DNA of 64,000 bases from Rhodanobacter sp. FDAARGOS 1247 (GTDB lineage Bacteria > Pseudomonadota > Gammaproteobacteria > Xanthomonadales > Rhodanobacteraceae): the NCBI RefSeq assembly GCF_016889805.1, contig NZ_CP069535.1:434001-498000 (forward strand). Direction: 5' to 3'. Below, piece after piece: positions 37,411 through 46,259 of this stretch; the first letter of the stretch is position 1; every line of letters begins with the position of its first letter. Below the pieces are notes generated by a model, which was not told the origin of the DNA, did not search any database, and was given only the letters and a program-made list of their open reading frames with translations. Made by a program: the position numbers and the translations under genes.

Positions 37411-39393
37411 TCACCCGCCGGCCAGCATCGCCTTGATCCGCGCCATGTGCGACTCGGCGGTTTCGCGGGTCACTTCCTTGTCCGCTTCGGGGTCCTTGCC
37501 CTGCCAGTGCAGGTCCTCCTGCGGCAGTTCGTGCAGGAAGCGGCTGGGCTGGTTGCGGTGGACCTCGCCGTAGCGTTTGGTCTGTGCGCACCACGACAGC
37601 GTCAGCAGCTCCTTGGCGCGGGTGATGCCCACGTACATCAGCCGGCGCTCTTCCTCGACGCGGCCTTCGTCGATCGCGCCCTCGTGCGGCAGGGTGCCGT
37701 CTTCGCAGCCGACGATGAAGACGAAGCGGAACTCCAGGCCCTTGGCCGCGTGCATCGTCATCATGCGCACCGCGTTGCCCGGCTCGTCGCGATCGGCGTG
37801 GCTGAGCAGGGCCAGTTGCGAGGCGAGGTCGCCCGCCGTGTTGCCGCCTTTCTGCATCGCGCGGAACCAGCCGGCCAGTTCCTGCAGGTTGCCCAGCTTG
37901 CGATCGCGCGCGCTGGCGTCGGGCGTGCCGGCGATGATCTGCGCGGCGTAGCCGGTGCGCTTCAGGATCAGCTCGACCAGGTCGGCGGCGTTCTCGTGCA
38001 GCGAGGCGCTGCGCAGTTCGTCCAGCAGGTTGGCGAACGAGGCCAGCGCCGCGGCCGGGCGCGGGGTGAGCTGGCGCAGCACGCCGTCGCTGCGGGTGGC
38101 GTCGAGCAGGGACGAGTGGCGCGACTGCGCAAGCTGGCCCAGCTTCTCCAGCGTGGTCGCGCCGATCTCGCGTTTGGGCACGTTCACCACGCGCAGGAAG
38201 GCGGCGTCGTCGCTGGGATTGGTCAGCAGGCGCAGGTAGCACAGGATGTCCTTCACCTCGGCGCGGTCGAGGAAACTCAGCGCGCCGGTGAGGTGGTAGG
38301 GAATCCGCGCCAGGCGCAGTGCCTTTTCCAGCGGCCGCGCCTGGAAGTTGCCCCGGTACAGGATCGCCATGTCGTCCCAGCGCGCCTTGTGTTTCTCGGC
38401 CAGGGTGGTGGCGATCGCGGCCACGCGCTCGGCCTCGTGTTCGGCTTCCTTGCATTCCAGCACGCGGATCGGCGCGCCTTCGGGGTGCTCGCTCCACAGC
38501 TTCTTTTCGTGCAGGTGCGGGTTGTTGGCGATCAGCTTGTTGGCCGTGCGCAGGATGCGCTTGCCGCAGCGGTAGTTCTGCTCCAGCTTGATCACGCGCA
38601 GGTTGGGCCAGTCGCGGCCGAGCTGGTCGATGTTCTCCGGGTTGGCGCCGCGCCAGGCGTAGATCGACTGGTCGTCGTCGCCCACGCAGGTGATCCCGCC
38701 GCGCTCGCCGGTCAGCGCCTTCAGCAGGCGGTACTGCGCGTCATTGGTGTCCTGGTATTCGTCCACCAGCAGGTAGCGGAAACGTTCGCGCCACGCCTCG
38801 CGGCATTCGGCGTCGGACTCCATGATGCGCAGCGGCAGCCGGATCAGGTCGTCGAAATCCACTGCGTTGAATGCGCTCAGGCGCTGCTGGTACAGGTCGT
38901 AGATGGTGGCGGCCTCGATCTCGCGCGGGCTGCGCGCGGCGGCCAGCGCTTCCTCCGGCGACAGGCCGCCATTCTTGGCGCGGCTGAGCAGGTTGCGGAT
39001 GCCGAACAGCACGTCGTTCTTCACGCCCTTGGGCGCCAGCTCCTTGACGATGCCGCCGCTGTCGTCTGCGTCCAGCACCGAGAAGCCGCGGCGCAGGCCG
39101 GCGCGCGCGTGCTCGATCTGCAGGAATTTCAGGCCCAGCGCGTGGAAGGTGCTCACGGTGAGCGCGGCGGCGTCCTCGCTGCTGACCAGCTTCGCCACGC
39201 GCTCGCGCATCTCCTTCGCGGCCTTGTTGGTGAAGGTGATGGCGGCGATCTTGTGCGCACTGAGCTTGCGGCGCTGGATCAGGTACGCGATCTTCTGGGT
39301 GATCACGCTGGTCTTGCCGGAACCGGCGCCGGCCAGCACGAGCAGCGGCCCCTCGCAGTGTTCGACGGCGGCCTGTTGTTGGGGGTTGAGCAT
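37411..39393 (-). CDS. rep: ATP-dependent DNA helicase Rep
   Basis: The protein of 660 residues has the UvrD/Rep superfamily 1 motifs: Q-motif LNPQQQAAVEH, Walker A AGAGSGKTSVITQKI, DEYQDTN (motif II), GDDDQSIYAWRGA (motif III), and motif VI VGITRAKE. The spacing and length match Rep rather than UvrD (usually about 720 residues). Rep helps replication forks pass proteins and restarts replication. Gene begins at ATG 39393, divergent from the halogenase-like flavoprotein gene (104 bp between starts). Confidence 0.95.
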   Translation of the reverse strand: MLNPQQQAAVEHCEGPLLVLAGAGSGKTSVITQKIAYLIQRRKLSAHKIAAITFTNKAAKEMRERVAKLVSSEDAAALTVSTFHALGLKFLQIEHARAGLRRGFSVLDADDSGGIVKELAPKGVKNDVLFGIRNLLSRAKNGGLSPEEALAAARSPREIEAATIYDLYQQRLSAFNAVDFDDLIRLPLRIMESDAECREAWRERFRYLLVDEYQDTNDAQYRLLKALTGERGGITCVGDDDQSIYAWRGANPENIDQLGRDWPNLRVIKLEQNYRCGKRILRTANKLIANNPHLHEKKLWSEHPEGAPIRVLECKEAEHEAERVAAIATTLAEKHKARWDDMAILYRGNFQARPLEKALRLARIPYHLTGALSFLDRAEVKDILCYLRLLTNPSDDAAFLRVVNVPKREIGATTLEKLGQLAQSRHSSLLDATRSDGVLRQLTPRPAAALASFANLLDELRSASLHENAADLVELILKRTGYAAQIIAGTPDASARDRKLGNLQELAGWFRAMQKGGNTAGDLASQLALLSHADRDEPGNAVRMMTMHAAKGLEFRFVFIVGCEDGTLPHEGAIDEGRVEEERRLMYVGITRAKELLTLSWCAQTKRYGEVHRNQPSRFLHELPQEDLHWQGKDPEADKEVTRETAESHMARIKAMLAGG

Positions 39394-39497
39394 GGATCGG
39401 AACAGTGCGTGATGCGGAGGCCGATGTTAGCAGAGCCTCGCTGGCGCGCCGCCGCGCTTCGGCCATAATCCGCCCACGACAGTCGCTGGGGAGAGGC

Positions 39498-40841
39498 ATG
39501 GCGGAGCAGCAGGCAGAGCAGCAGGTGGAACAGTGCGACGTGGTGGTGATCGGTGGCGGCCCGGGCGGCAGCACCGCGGCGACGCTGCTGGCGCGCAAGG
39601 GCTACAAGGTGATCGCGCTGGAAAAGGCGCATCACCCGCGTTTCCATATCGGCGAGTCGCTGCTGCCGATGAACCTGCCGGTGTTCGAGCGCCTCGGCGT
39701 GCTGCACAAGGTGCGCGCGATGGGCGTGTTCAAGCCCGGCGCCGATTTCGAGGCGGACAACGAACGCGGCTACAACACCTACGCGTTCGCCCGCGCGATC
39801 GGGCAGAGCCCGCCACATGCGTACCAGGTGTGGCGGCAGGATTTCGACAAGATGCTCTACGACCACGCCCGCGAATCCGGCGCCGATGCGCGCGAGGGCC
39901 ACGAGGTGGTGCAGGTCGAGCAGCGCGGCGCCCGCGAGAGCTGGCTGGACGTGCAGACCGACCAGGGCGACAACTACGCGATCCAGGCCCGCTACGTGGT
40001 CGACGCCAGCGGTCGCGATGCCTTGCTGTCTTCGAAGAAGAAGCTGCGCCGCAAGAACGACCAGCACCAGAGCGCGGCGATCTTCGGCCACTTCCGCGGC
40101 GCCGAAACGCGCGCCGGCGAAGACGCGGGCAACATCAGCATCTACAGCTTCGGCTACGGCTGGATGTGGATGATCCCGCTGCCCGATGGCGTGATGAGCG
40201 TGGGCGCGGTGTGCCGGCCGGAGTATCTGAAGCAGCGCAAGGGCCGCAGCGTCGACTTCCTGCTCGATACCTTGAAGCTCAGCCCGGCGCTGTGGGCGCG
40301 CCTGCAGCATGCCGAGCTGGTCGACAACCAGGTGCGCGTCACCGGCAACTACTCCTACGACTCCACCTGCATGGGCGGGCCGGGCTGGATCCTGGTCGGC
40401 GACGCGTTCGCCTTCCTCGACCCGGTGTTTTCCTCCGGCGTGTACCTGGCGATGAGCGGCGCCGAGCAGGCGGTGGAGGTGGTTGACCAGGCGTTGCGCC
40501 AGCCGTCGCGCGAGCTGTCGCTGCTGCGCAAGCTGGAAAAGCGCCAGCGCGCCGGCATGGCCCGCTTCTCGTTCTTCATCTACCGCTTCAACGGCCCGGT
40601 GATGCAGCAGATGTTCCGCCAGCCCCGCAACACCTGGCAGCTGGAGCAGGGCGTGATCTCGATGCTGGCCGGCGACCTGTTCGACACGCCGAAGGTGCTG
40701 CGGCGCCTGCAGCTGTTCAAGCTGGTCTACGCGATCTGCGGGCTGCGCGACTGGCGCCGCTGGCGTGACGAGCACAGGTATCGGCTGGCGCAGGCGCGCT
40801 TGCGGTTCACGGGTGGCAATACGCCTTTGGATCGGGATTAG
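39498..40841 (+). CDS. FAD-dependent oxidoreductase, flavin-dependent halogenase-like
   Basis: The protein of 447 residues has the FAD-binding motif VVVIGGGPGGSTAATLLA near residue 15, and the GD motif LVGDAFAFLDPVFSSG. The stretch GWMWMIPLPDG fits the WxWxIP signature of flavin-dependent halogenases. It is therefore placed in the tryptophan-halogenase-like branch of the p-hydroxybenzoate hydroxylase fold, though geranylgeranyl-reductase-like enzymes are close. The N-terminal extension is Glu/Gln-rich. Strong ribosome binding site GGGGAGAGG before ATG 39498. No biosynthetic cluster surrounds it; a tandem repeat and tdk follow. Confidence 0.85.
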   Translation: MAEQQAEQQVEQCDVVVIGGGPGGSTAATLLARKGYKVIALEKAHHPRFHIGESLLPMNLPVFERLGVLHKVRAMGVFKPGADFEADNERGYNTYAFARAIGQSPPHAYQVWRQDFDKMLYDHARESGADAREGHEVVQVEQRGARESWLDVQTDQGDNYAIQARYVVDASGRDALLSSKKKLRRKNDQHQSAAIFGHFRGAETRAGEDAGNISIYSFGYGWMWMIPLPDGVMSVGAVCRPEYLKQRKGRSVDFLLDTLKLSPALWARLQHAELVDNQVRVTGNYSYDSTCMGGPGWILVGDAFAFLDPVFSSGVYLAMSGAEQAVEVVDQALRQPSRELSLLRKLEKRQRAGMARFSFFIYRFNGPVMQQMFRQPRNTWQLEQGVISMLAGDLFDTPKVLRRLQLFKLVYAICGLRDWRRWRDEHRYRLAQARLRFTGGNTPLDRD

Positions 40842-40875
40842 GGAACGGGGAACGGGGAACGGGGAACGGGGAACG
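40841..40875 (+). repeat. GGGAACG tandem array with inverted counterpart
   Basis: Five head-to-tail copies of GGGAACG begin at the stop codon of the halogenase-like gene. About 75 bp later a GTTCCC-rich stretch (40950-40984) is the near complement, so the 150-bp gap before tdk can fold into one long stem. Similar repeats are common between genes in Xanthomonadales. Confidence 0.8.
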
Positions 40876-40991
40876 GTCGGACGGCGGCTCTGGCAGTCCG
40901 GCGTCTGTGAGAAACTGGGCGGCGTGGTCTGGCCTCGGCGCTGCTCCTGCCGTTCCCTGTTCCCCGTTCCCATTCTCCAATCCCGGCACCC

Positions 40992-41624
40992 ATGGCCAAG
41001 CTCTATTTCTATTACTCGGCGATGAACGCCGGCAAGACCACCACGCTGCTGCAGAGCGCCTACAACTATCACGAGCGCGGCATGCGCACGCTGATCCTCA
41101 CGCCGGCGCTGGACAACCGTTTCGGCGAGGGCGTGGTCGCCTCCCGCATCGGCCTGAAGGCGAACGCGCGTCGTTTCAGCAATGACGAGGACCTGTTCGC
41201 CCTGGTCGAGGCGGACATCGCCGCGCGAGGTGCGCTGAACTGCGTGTTCGTCGACGAGGCGCAGTTCCTCAGCAAGGCGCAGGTGTGGCAGATCAGCGAC
41301 GTGGTCGACCGGCTGAACATCCCGGTGCTGGCCTACGGCCTGCGCACCGATTTCCGCGGCGAGCTGTTCGAGGGCAGCCGCTACCTGCTGGCCTGGGCCG
41401 ACAACCTGGAAGAGATCAAGACGATCTGCCACACCGGCCGCAAGGCGACCATGGTGGTGCGCGTGGATGAGCACGGCCGTGCCGTCACCGACGGCCCGCA
41501 GGTTGAGATCGGCGGCAACGACCGCTATGTCTCGGTAAGCCGCGCCGAGTTCAAGAAGATCAGCGCGGGCGACGGCCGCATCGAGTTGCAGCAGACCGTG
41601 CTGCCGCTGGGCGAGCGCGAATGA
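40992..41624 (+). CDS. tdk: Thymidine kinase
   Basis: The protein of 210 residues is a type II thymidine kinase: P-loop [15 protein letters not shown], the VDEAQFL motif with the catalytic Glu, the lid [12 protein letters not shown] and the substrate loop [14 protein letters not shown]. It phosphorylates thymidine for salvage. Unusually, the structural zinc ligands are missing. Where E. coli has CFC and CRKH, this protein reads CHT and SRAE, so only one Cys remains. The fold may be stabilised differently. The gene ends 22 nt before the next. Confidence 0.93.
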   Translation: MAKLYFYYSAMNAGKTTTLLQSAYNYHERGMRTLILTPALDNRFGEGVVASRIGLKANARRFSNDEDLFALVEADIAARGALNCVFVDEAQFLSKAQVWQISDVVDRLNIPVLAYGLRTDFRGELFEGSRYLLAWADNLEEIKTICHTGRKATMVVRVDEHGRAVTDGPQVEIGGNDRYVSVSRAEFKKISAGDGRIELQQTVLPLGERE

Positions 41625-41646
41625 AACGGACCAACAAGGAATCTGC

Positions 41647-42417
41647 ATGAGCGAAGTCACCCCCGCCGTCAGCTGGCCGCGGCCGTACTGGCAGCCTGGC
41701 GAAGAAGAGGCCGTGCTGCAGTTCTACGTGTTCGGCAAGTTCGAGCCCGAGTTGCTGATCCCGTCGCCCCGCTACGGCAGCCCGGGCCTGCCCGAAGGTG
41801 TCGAGATCCAGCGTTTCCAGAACGCGGTGCTGCGGCAGTGGGAAGGCTATCCGCTGAATGGCGCACTGGGCCAGCTGATCAGGGAAGACACGCCGGCGGC
41901 GTACGAGAACGCACGCATCGCGCCCGAGGTGCTGGTGGTGCGCGGCGTGCTCAAGGACGCGGACACCCTGGATTACCTGCGCGACACGCTGGGCGTGCTG
42001 GCCGGCATGCTCGACGTGGGCGGCACGGCGGTTCTCGATCCGCAGATCCTCACCCTGTTCGACGCCGACCACTGGCGCCGCCACTACCTGGTGAAGGATG
42101 GCGCGCCGCCGCGCAACCACGTGCTGATCCTGCGCAGCGGCGAGGAAGCAGCCGATCGGTCGTGGATACACACCCGCGGCATGCGCAAGTTCGGCCGTCC
42201 CGACCTCAGCCTGCACAACGTGCCCGAGGGCGACATCGATCGCGCCGGCGTGCTGTGCGAACGACTGGTGGAACTGTTGTCGCTGGGCGCGAACTTCGCC
42301 GCCGGCCAGGAACTGGAGGTCGACGGCCTGGCCGAAGGCCTGGTCGCGCAACCCGGCGGCAGCCTCGACGATCCGGATTTCAACAACACCCACATCGCGT
42401 TCCACTGGCCGCAGTAA
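41647..42417 (+). CDS. Hypothetical protein, likely in an operon with tdk
   Basis: The protein of 256 residues is soluble, with no signal peptide. Repeated acidic and aromatic stretches (PRPYWQPGEEEAVLQFYVFG, RHYLVKDGAPPRNHVLILRS) are visible. Segments LGVLAGMLDVGGTAVLDPQ and HIAFHWPQ suggest an alpha/beta fold of the kind seen in DUF4261-like proteins, but I do not recognise it confidently. The SD-bearing start follows tdk by 22 nt, and a strong terminator follows the stop, so tdk and this gene form one unit. Confidence 0.7.
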   Translation: MSEVTPAVSWPRPYWQPGEEEAVLQFYVFGKFEPELLIPSPRYGSPGLPEGVEIQRFQNAVLRQWEGYPLNGALGQLIREDTPAAYENARIAPEVLVVRGVLKDADTLDYLRDTLGVLAGMLDVGGTAVLDPQILTLFDADHWRRHYLVKDGAPPRNHVLILRSGEEAADRSWIHTRGMRKFGRPDLSLHNVPEGDIDRAGVLCERLVELLSLGANFAAGQELEVDGLAEGLVAQPGGSLDDPDFNNTHIAFHWPQ

Positions 42418-42441
42418 GCGCCGCCACGGCCGCAACGACAA

Positions 42442-42471
42442 AGGGCGACACCGAAGTGTCGCCCTTTTTTT
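42442..42471 (+). terminator. Rho-independent terminator
   Basis: AGGGCGACAC (42442-42451) pairs perfectly with GTGTCGCCCT across a CGAA loop, followed by a run of seven or more T. It ends the tdk unit. Confidence 0.9.
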
Positions 42472-42496
42472 CGCCAGTCCGACGGATGAGAGACTG

Positions 42497-42565
42497 CGAA
42501 TCATTCGCTCGCGTGACCGATCCGCGACCGGCCATCCGTGGCCGAGCCAGCTCACAACCTCTCAG
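42497..42565 (-). repeat. Multi-hairpin intergenic element, copy A (partial)
   Basis: It shares with copies B and C the core GCG-ATCA-TC...GCGTGACCGATCCGC stem, the CGGCCATCCGTGGCCG palindrome (42529-42544) and the right end CACAACCTCTCAG. The left half is absent. The terminal TCA (42562-42564) is the stop codon of the nitroreductase-like gene read on the minus strand. Confidence 0.8.
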
Positions 42566-43161
42566 CCCTTGACGATGAAACGCTGGCTGTCGTCCATGAA
42601 GGCCTTCTCGCCGAAGCTGCCTTCGTGCGAACCGAACGGCATCTGCGCGCGCAGTTTCCACGTCGCCGGCACGCTCCATTCCTGGCGAGTCGCCTCGTCC
42701 GCCACCGGGTTGTAGTGCTGCAGGCTGGCGCCCACGCCGGCCTCGGTCAGCGCCAGCCACACGGCGAACTGGGCCATGCCACCGGCCTGCTCGGACCACA
42801 CCGGGAAGTTGTCCGCATACAGGGCGAACTGCTCCTGCAGACCCTTCACCACCGACTGGTCCTCATAGAACAGCACCGTGCCGACGCCGGCGGCGAAGCT
42901 GTCGAGCTTGGCGGCGGTGGGGGCGAAGGCGTCGGCCGGCACGATCTTGCTCAGCTCGGCCTTGGTCAGCGCCCAGAACTTCTCGCTCTGCTCGCCGAAC
43001 AGGATCACGGCGCGCGAACTCTGCGAATTGAACGACGACGGCGTATGCCGGATGGCTTCCTTGATGCGCTGGGTCAGCGCGTCCTTGTCCAGCGACACGT
43101 TCTTGCCCAGCGCGTACTGGGTGCGGCGCTGCTTGAGCGATTCGATCAGGGTGCTGTTCAT
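42562..43161 (-). CDS. Nitroreductase-family protein
   Basis: The protein of 199 residues matches the nitroreductase fold: N-terminal helices with RRTQYALG, the FMN-contact segment RHTPSSFNSQSSRAVILFG, and the conserved Gly/Ala-rich end of the dimer interface (GVGASLQHYNP). Many such proteins reduce nitro or quinone compounds with NAD(P)H; this shorter subfamily, like YdgI/HBN1, may be an FMN-oxidoreductase of unknown substrate. The start follows a GGAAT ribosome binding site. Its stop codon lies in repeat copy A. Confidence 0.85.
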   Translation of the reverse strand: MNSTLIESLKQRRTQYALGKNVSLDKDALTQRIKEAIRHTPSSFNSQSSRAVILFGEQSEKFWALTKAELSKIVPADAFAPTAAKLDSFAAGVGTVLFYEDQSVVKGLQEQFALYADNFPVWSEQAGGMAQFAVWLALTEAGVGASLQHYNPVADEATRQEWSVPATWKLRAQMPFGSHEGSFGEKAFMDDSQRFIVKG

Positions 43162-43408
43162 GGGGATTCCTCGGGCAATGGGGTCAATGCATGGGAATCG
43201 CGGATTGGAGAAGGCTTGTTACGGAAACAGTGCCGGATGGCCGTGTTGTCCCTTGTGGCCACGGAATAGTTCCGCTTTGTCGCCTTCATCGCTGCGTTTC
43301 GCGATCCATGGCGAACATGTTAGGCCCGAAAATCGGCCTGGCTAGCCGGCGGCTCGTGGTTAGTCTGTTTCCATAAAGAAACAATGGGCGGACGGGTACC
43401 GGCCTGCT

Positions 43409-44236
43409 TCAGCGCTGGCAGTGCGGGCACCAGAACGTCGAGCGCTGGCCCAGGGTGACCTGGCGGATCGGCGTGTTGCACACCCGGCAGGGTTCGCCGG
43501 CGCGGCCATAGACCATCAGCTCGCGGAAGAAATAGCCGGGTGCGCCGTCGGGGCTAATGAAGTCGCGCAAGGTGGTGCCGCCGCGTTCGATGGCCCAGGC
43601 CAGCAGGCGTTTCAACTCGGCGGCCAGTCGTGCGTAGCGTGCCCGTGAGACCTTGCCCGCGGCGAGCCGAGGATCGATGCCGGCGTAGAACAGCGCCTCG
43701 CTGGCGTAGATGTTGCCCACGCCCACCACGACGGCGTTGTCCATCAGGAACAGCTTCACCGCTGCCGTGCGTCCGCGCGACAGGTGCCACATCAGGTCGC
43801 CGTCGAACGCGTCGGTCAACGGTTCCGGCCCCAGCTTCGCCAGCAGTTCGTGGGTCTCGCCGGGCGCCTGCCACAGCAGGCAGCCGAAGCGGCGCGGGTC
43901 GGTGAAGCGCAGGATGCGCGGCGCCTGTGCCGTCGTGCGTTCCAGCGCGATGTCCACGTGATCGTGCTTGCCGATGGGCGCGTCCGGTGGCAGCACGCGC
44001 AGCACGCCGGTCATGCCCAGGTGCAGCAGCGCGCTGCCGGCTGCGGTGTGCAGCAGCAGGTATTTCGCCCGGCGTTCCACCGCGTCGATGCGCTGGCCGG
44101 GCAGCACGGCGCTGATCTCCGGCGGAATCGGCCAGCGCAGGTCGGGACGACGCAGGGTCACCCCGGTCACGCGCCGGCCGATCAGGTACGGTGCGATGCC
44201 GCGACGGGTGGTTTCGACTTCGGGCAGTTCGGGCAC
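43409..44236 (-). CDS. mutM: Formamidopyrimidine-DNA glycosylase
   Basis: The protein of 275 residues begins with [13 protein letters not shown], whose Pro1 is the catalytic nucleophile after Met removal and Glu2 the acid. The helix-two-turn-helix contact [14 protein letters not shown] and the C-terminal zinc finger (CRVCNTPI...FWCPHC) are complete. MutM excises 8-oxoguanine and FapyG. The gene is followed on the minus strand by no close gene, and is preceded by repeat copy B. Confidence 0.97.
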   Translation of the reverse strand: MPELPEVETTRRGIAPYLIGRRVTGVTLRRPDLRWPIPPEISAVLPGQRIDAVERRAKYLLLHTAAGSALLHLGMTGVLRVLPPDAPIGKHDHVDIALERTTAQAPRILRFTDPRRFGCLLWQAPGETHELLAKLGPEPLTDAFDGDLMWHLSRGRTAAVKLFLMDNAVVVGVGNIYASEALFYAGIDPRLAAGKVSRARYARLAAELKRLLAWAIERGGTTLRDFISPDGAPGYFFRELMVYGRAGEPCRVCNTPIRQVTLGQRSTFWCPHCQR

Positions 44237-44249
44237 GTTCGATCCGGTG

Positions 44250-44406
44250 GCTCAGAGTTTGTGAAGAAAACCACTTCCTGTGGTTTACCTCTATCGCACG
44301 TCCGGTGCACGCCCGGACGTGCTCACATGAATCAGTCATTTACATGATTGATTCGCGCCCGGCCATCCGTGGCCGGCCTGAGAGGTTGAAGCTCACAACC
44401 TCTCAG
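44250..44406 (-). repeat. Multi-hairpin intergenic element, copy B (complete)
   Basis: The copy runs from GCTCAGAGTTTGTGAAGAAAACC at the left to CACAACCTCTCAG at the right. Successive stems are ACGTCCGG/CCGGACGT, a GAATCAGTCA/TGATTGATTC-type arm, CCGGCCA/TGGCCGG and CTGAGAGGTTG/CAACCTCTCAG, the last a perfect 11-bp stem. The ends are imperfect inverted repeats of each other. The TCA at 44403-44405 is the stop of the DUF4340 gene; mutM starts 14 bp left of the element. Confidence 0.85.
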
Positions 44407-44900
44407 TGCAGCTCGGTCACGGCGATGGCCGGCGATCGCGGCATGTAGCGCGACGACACCAAGGCCACCCGATCGCCCACGCGCACGTAATGCTGCGGTC
44501 CGGTGACCGAGCTTTCACCGAACTCGAGCTTTTCGCCATCCAGCACCAGCACCGCACGGGGCGGCTGCAGGCCGATCTTCGCCGGATCGAAATCGCTGGC
44601 CGGGCGCCAGCTCAGCACATGGGCGGCGGCGATGCCGGCGAGATCGTCGAGGCGGTCGTCGTTGGCGATGCGGCCGGGCGTGCCGTCAGTGCGCCACCAG
44701 TGGCCGTCGTCGTGCTTGCGGTAATCCAGCGGGGTGGCGCCCGGCAGGGTGAGGCTGATCTGCGTGATGGTCGCCGGGTCCAGCGTGGTCAGCGGGCCGG
44801 TTTCCCGGCTGGCGTCACGCTGCAGTTGCCAACCGGCCAAGACGAGCAGGACCAGCACGCCCAACACCAGGAACAGCTTGCCACGCTGCGCGCGCTTCAT
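44403..44900 (-). CDS. DUF4340-family membrane-anchored protein of the ABC operon
   Basis: The protein of 165 residues has an N-terminal anchor (LFLVLGVLVLLVLAGWQL), then a periplasmic beta-rich domain (TLDPATITQISLTLPG, ALLNDDR-type segments). It resembles DUF4340 proteins encoded with Gld-like ABC transporters. It starts 3 nt after the GldG-like gene stops, making it the last gene of the four-gene operon. Its stop is supplied by the repeat copy B. Precise role unknown. Confidence 0.78.
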   Translation of the reverse strand: MKRAQRGKLFLVLGVLVLLVLAGWQLQRDASRETGPLTTLDPATITQISLTLPGATPLDYRKHDDGHWWRTDGTPGRIANDDRLDDLAGIAAAHVLSWRPASDFDPAKIGLQPPRAVLVLDGEKLEFGESSVTGPQHYVRVGDRVALVSSRYMPRSPAIAVTELH

Positions 44901-44903
44901 CGC

Positions 44904-46259
44904 TCAGCGTCGCCGCCGACGCCACACGATGGCGCCGCCGATCAGCAGCAGCAGCAGCGGCAGCGCGATCAGGAAGCCGAAGCTCAGCGCGTTCAACTCG
45001 CCCTGCGAGATCTGCAGCAGCCGGTCCGGCGCGCCCCGCGGCGGCAGGTTGACCAGCTTGTCGTCGCCGAGCAGCCAGTCGAACACGCGTTCGCCCAGCG
45101 CGCGATTGCCGCCATTGCCCAGGTAGGTGTTGGACAGGAAGTCGCCGTCGCCGATCACCACCGCGCGCTGCTCGCTCTTGTCCGGGCTGGGCGACAGCCG
45201 GCTCAGGGCGAAGCCGAAATCCAGCGGACCCTTCAGCTCGCCCACGTCGGCATCGAAGCGGATGTCGGACGACTTCGCGTTGTCGATCGGCTGGAACTCG
45301 GTCCAGCTTTGCGCGCTGGAACGCAGGAACGGCGCGAACGCCCAGCCGCTCTGGTCGAGCTGCGCCAGCGCGGAGGCCTGCGGAAACAGCGTGGTCAGGC
45401 TGAAGCCGCGGGTGATCGCCTGCGCCGGGTAGTCGCCCAGGGTGATCAGGCGCGGGTCGTGCAGGCCCAGCGCGGCGCCCGAACCATCGACCAGCACGCC
45501 GGGCAGCACGCGCACGCCCAGCGCAGCGGCCAGCGGCCTGAGGCCCAGGTCGTCGTTGGCCGGTTCGGCCAGCCACAGCAGGTTGCCGCCGTTGGCCACG
45601 TAGTTGACCAGCGCCTGCACCGCCGCCGGCGGCAGCGCCACTTCCGGACTGGCCAGCACCACCAGGTCGGTGTGCTCGGGCACGGCGCTGACCTGGCTGA
45701 AGTTCAGCGGCACCGCGCGCATGCCGCGGCTTTCCAGCTGGGTGATGAAGGTGCCCAGGTCGCCATTGCCCTGGCCGTCGGCACGCCGCTCGCCGTCGCC
45801 GGTGACGAAGGCCACGATGCGGTCGCGGCCGCGCAGCAACCGTTCCAGCGCATTGGTGAGGCTGCGCTCGGACAACTCGTCCAGGCGTTGCTCGCGATCC
45901 TGGTAGTGCAGGATCAGCGCGCCGTCGACCGTGATGCCCAGCTCGCGCATCTTCGCCGGGTCCAGTTGCGGGTCGACGAAGCGCAGCGTGAGGTCGGGCT
46001 TCACCGCCTGGTAGCGCTGCAGGAAGCCGGCCACGGTCTGGCGCAGGTCGCCCTGGGGCCGCGCGTAACTGACGATTTCCACCGGGCCCTGCAGCTGCGC
46101 CAGCACGGCGCGACTTTCCGCCGACAGGCTGGTGCGGCCGTTGGCGGTCCAGTCGGACTGCTTCGCGTAACGGGCCGAGAGATAGCCCAGCGCGGCGAAG
46201 GCCAGCACCAGCAGCGCGGCAAACAGCCAGCCGTCCAGACGTCTGAACAGGTTTCGCAT
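44904..46259 (-). CDS. GldG-like ABC-transporter accessory membrane protein
   Basis: The protein of 451 residues has a membrane segment at the N-terminus (WLFAALLVLAFAALGYLSA), a large periplasmic domain with GldG motifs (DRIVAFVTGDGERRADGQGN, AAVQALVNYVANGGNLLWLA) and a C-terminal anchor (FGFLIALPLLLLLIGGAIVW). This is the ABC-type uncharacterised transport family related to the gliding-motility GldG protein. It overlaps the permease gene's stop by one nucleotide. Its substrate is not known. Confidence 0.85.
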   Translation of the reverse strand: MRNLFRRLDGWLFAALLVLAFAALGYLSARYAKQSDWTANGRTSLSAESRAVLAQLQGPVEIVSYARPQGDLRQTVAGFLQRYQAVKPDLTLRFVDPQLDPAKMRELGITVDGALILHYQDREQRLDELSERSLTNALERLLRGRDRIVAFVTGDGERRADGQGNGDLGTFITQLESRGMRAVPLNFSQVSAVPEHTDLVVLASPEVALPPAAVQALVNYVANGGNLLWLAEPANDDLGLRPLAAALGVRVLPGVLVDGSGAALGLHDPRLITLGDYPAQAITRGFSLTTLFPQASALAQLDQSGWAFAPFLRSSAQSWTEFQPIDNAKSSDIRFDADVGELKGPLDFGFALSRLSPSPDKSEQRAVVIGDGDFLSNTYLGNGGNRALGERVFDWLLGDDKLVNLPPRGAPDRLLQISQGELNALSFGFLIALPLLLLLIGGAIVWRRRRR

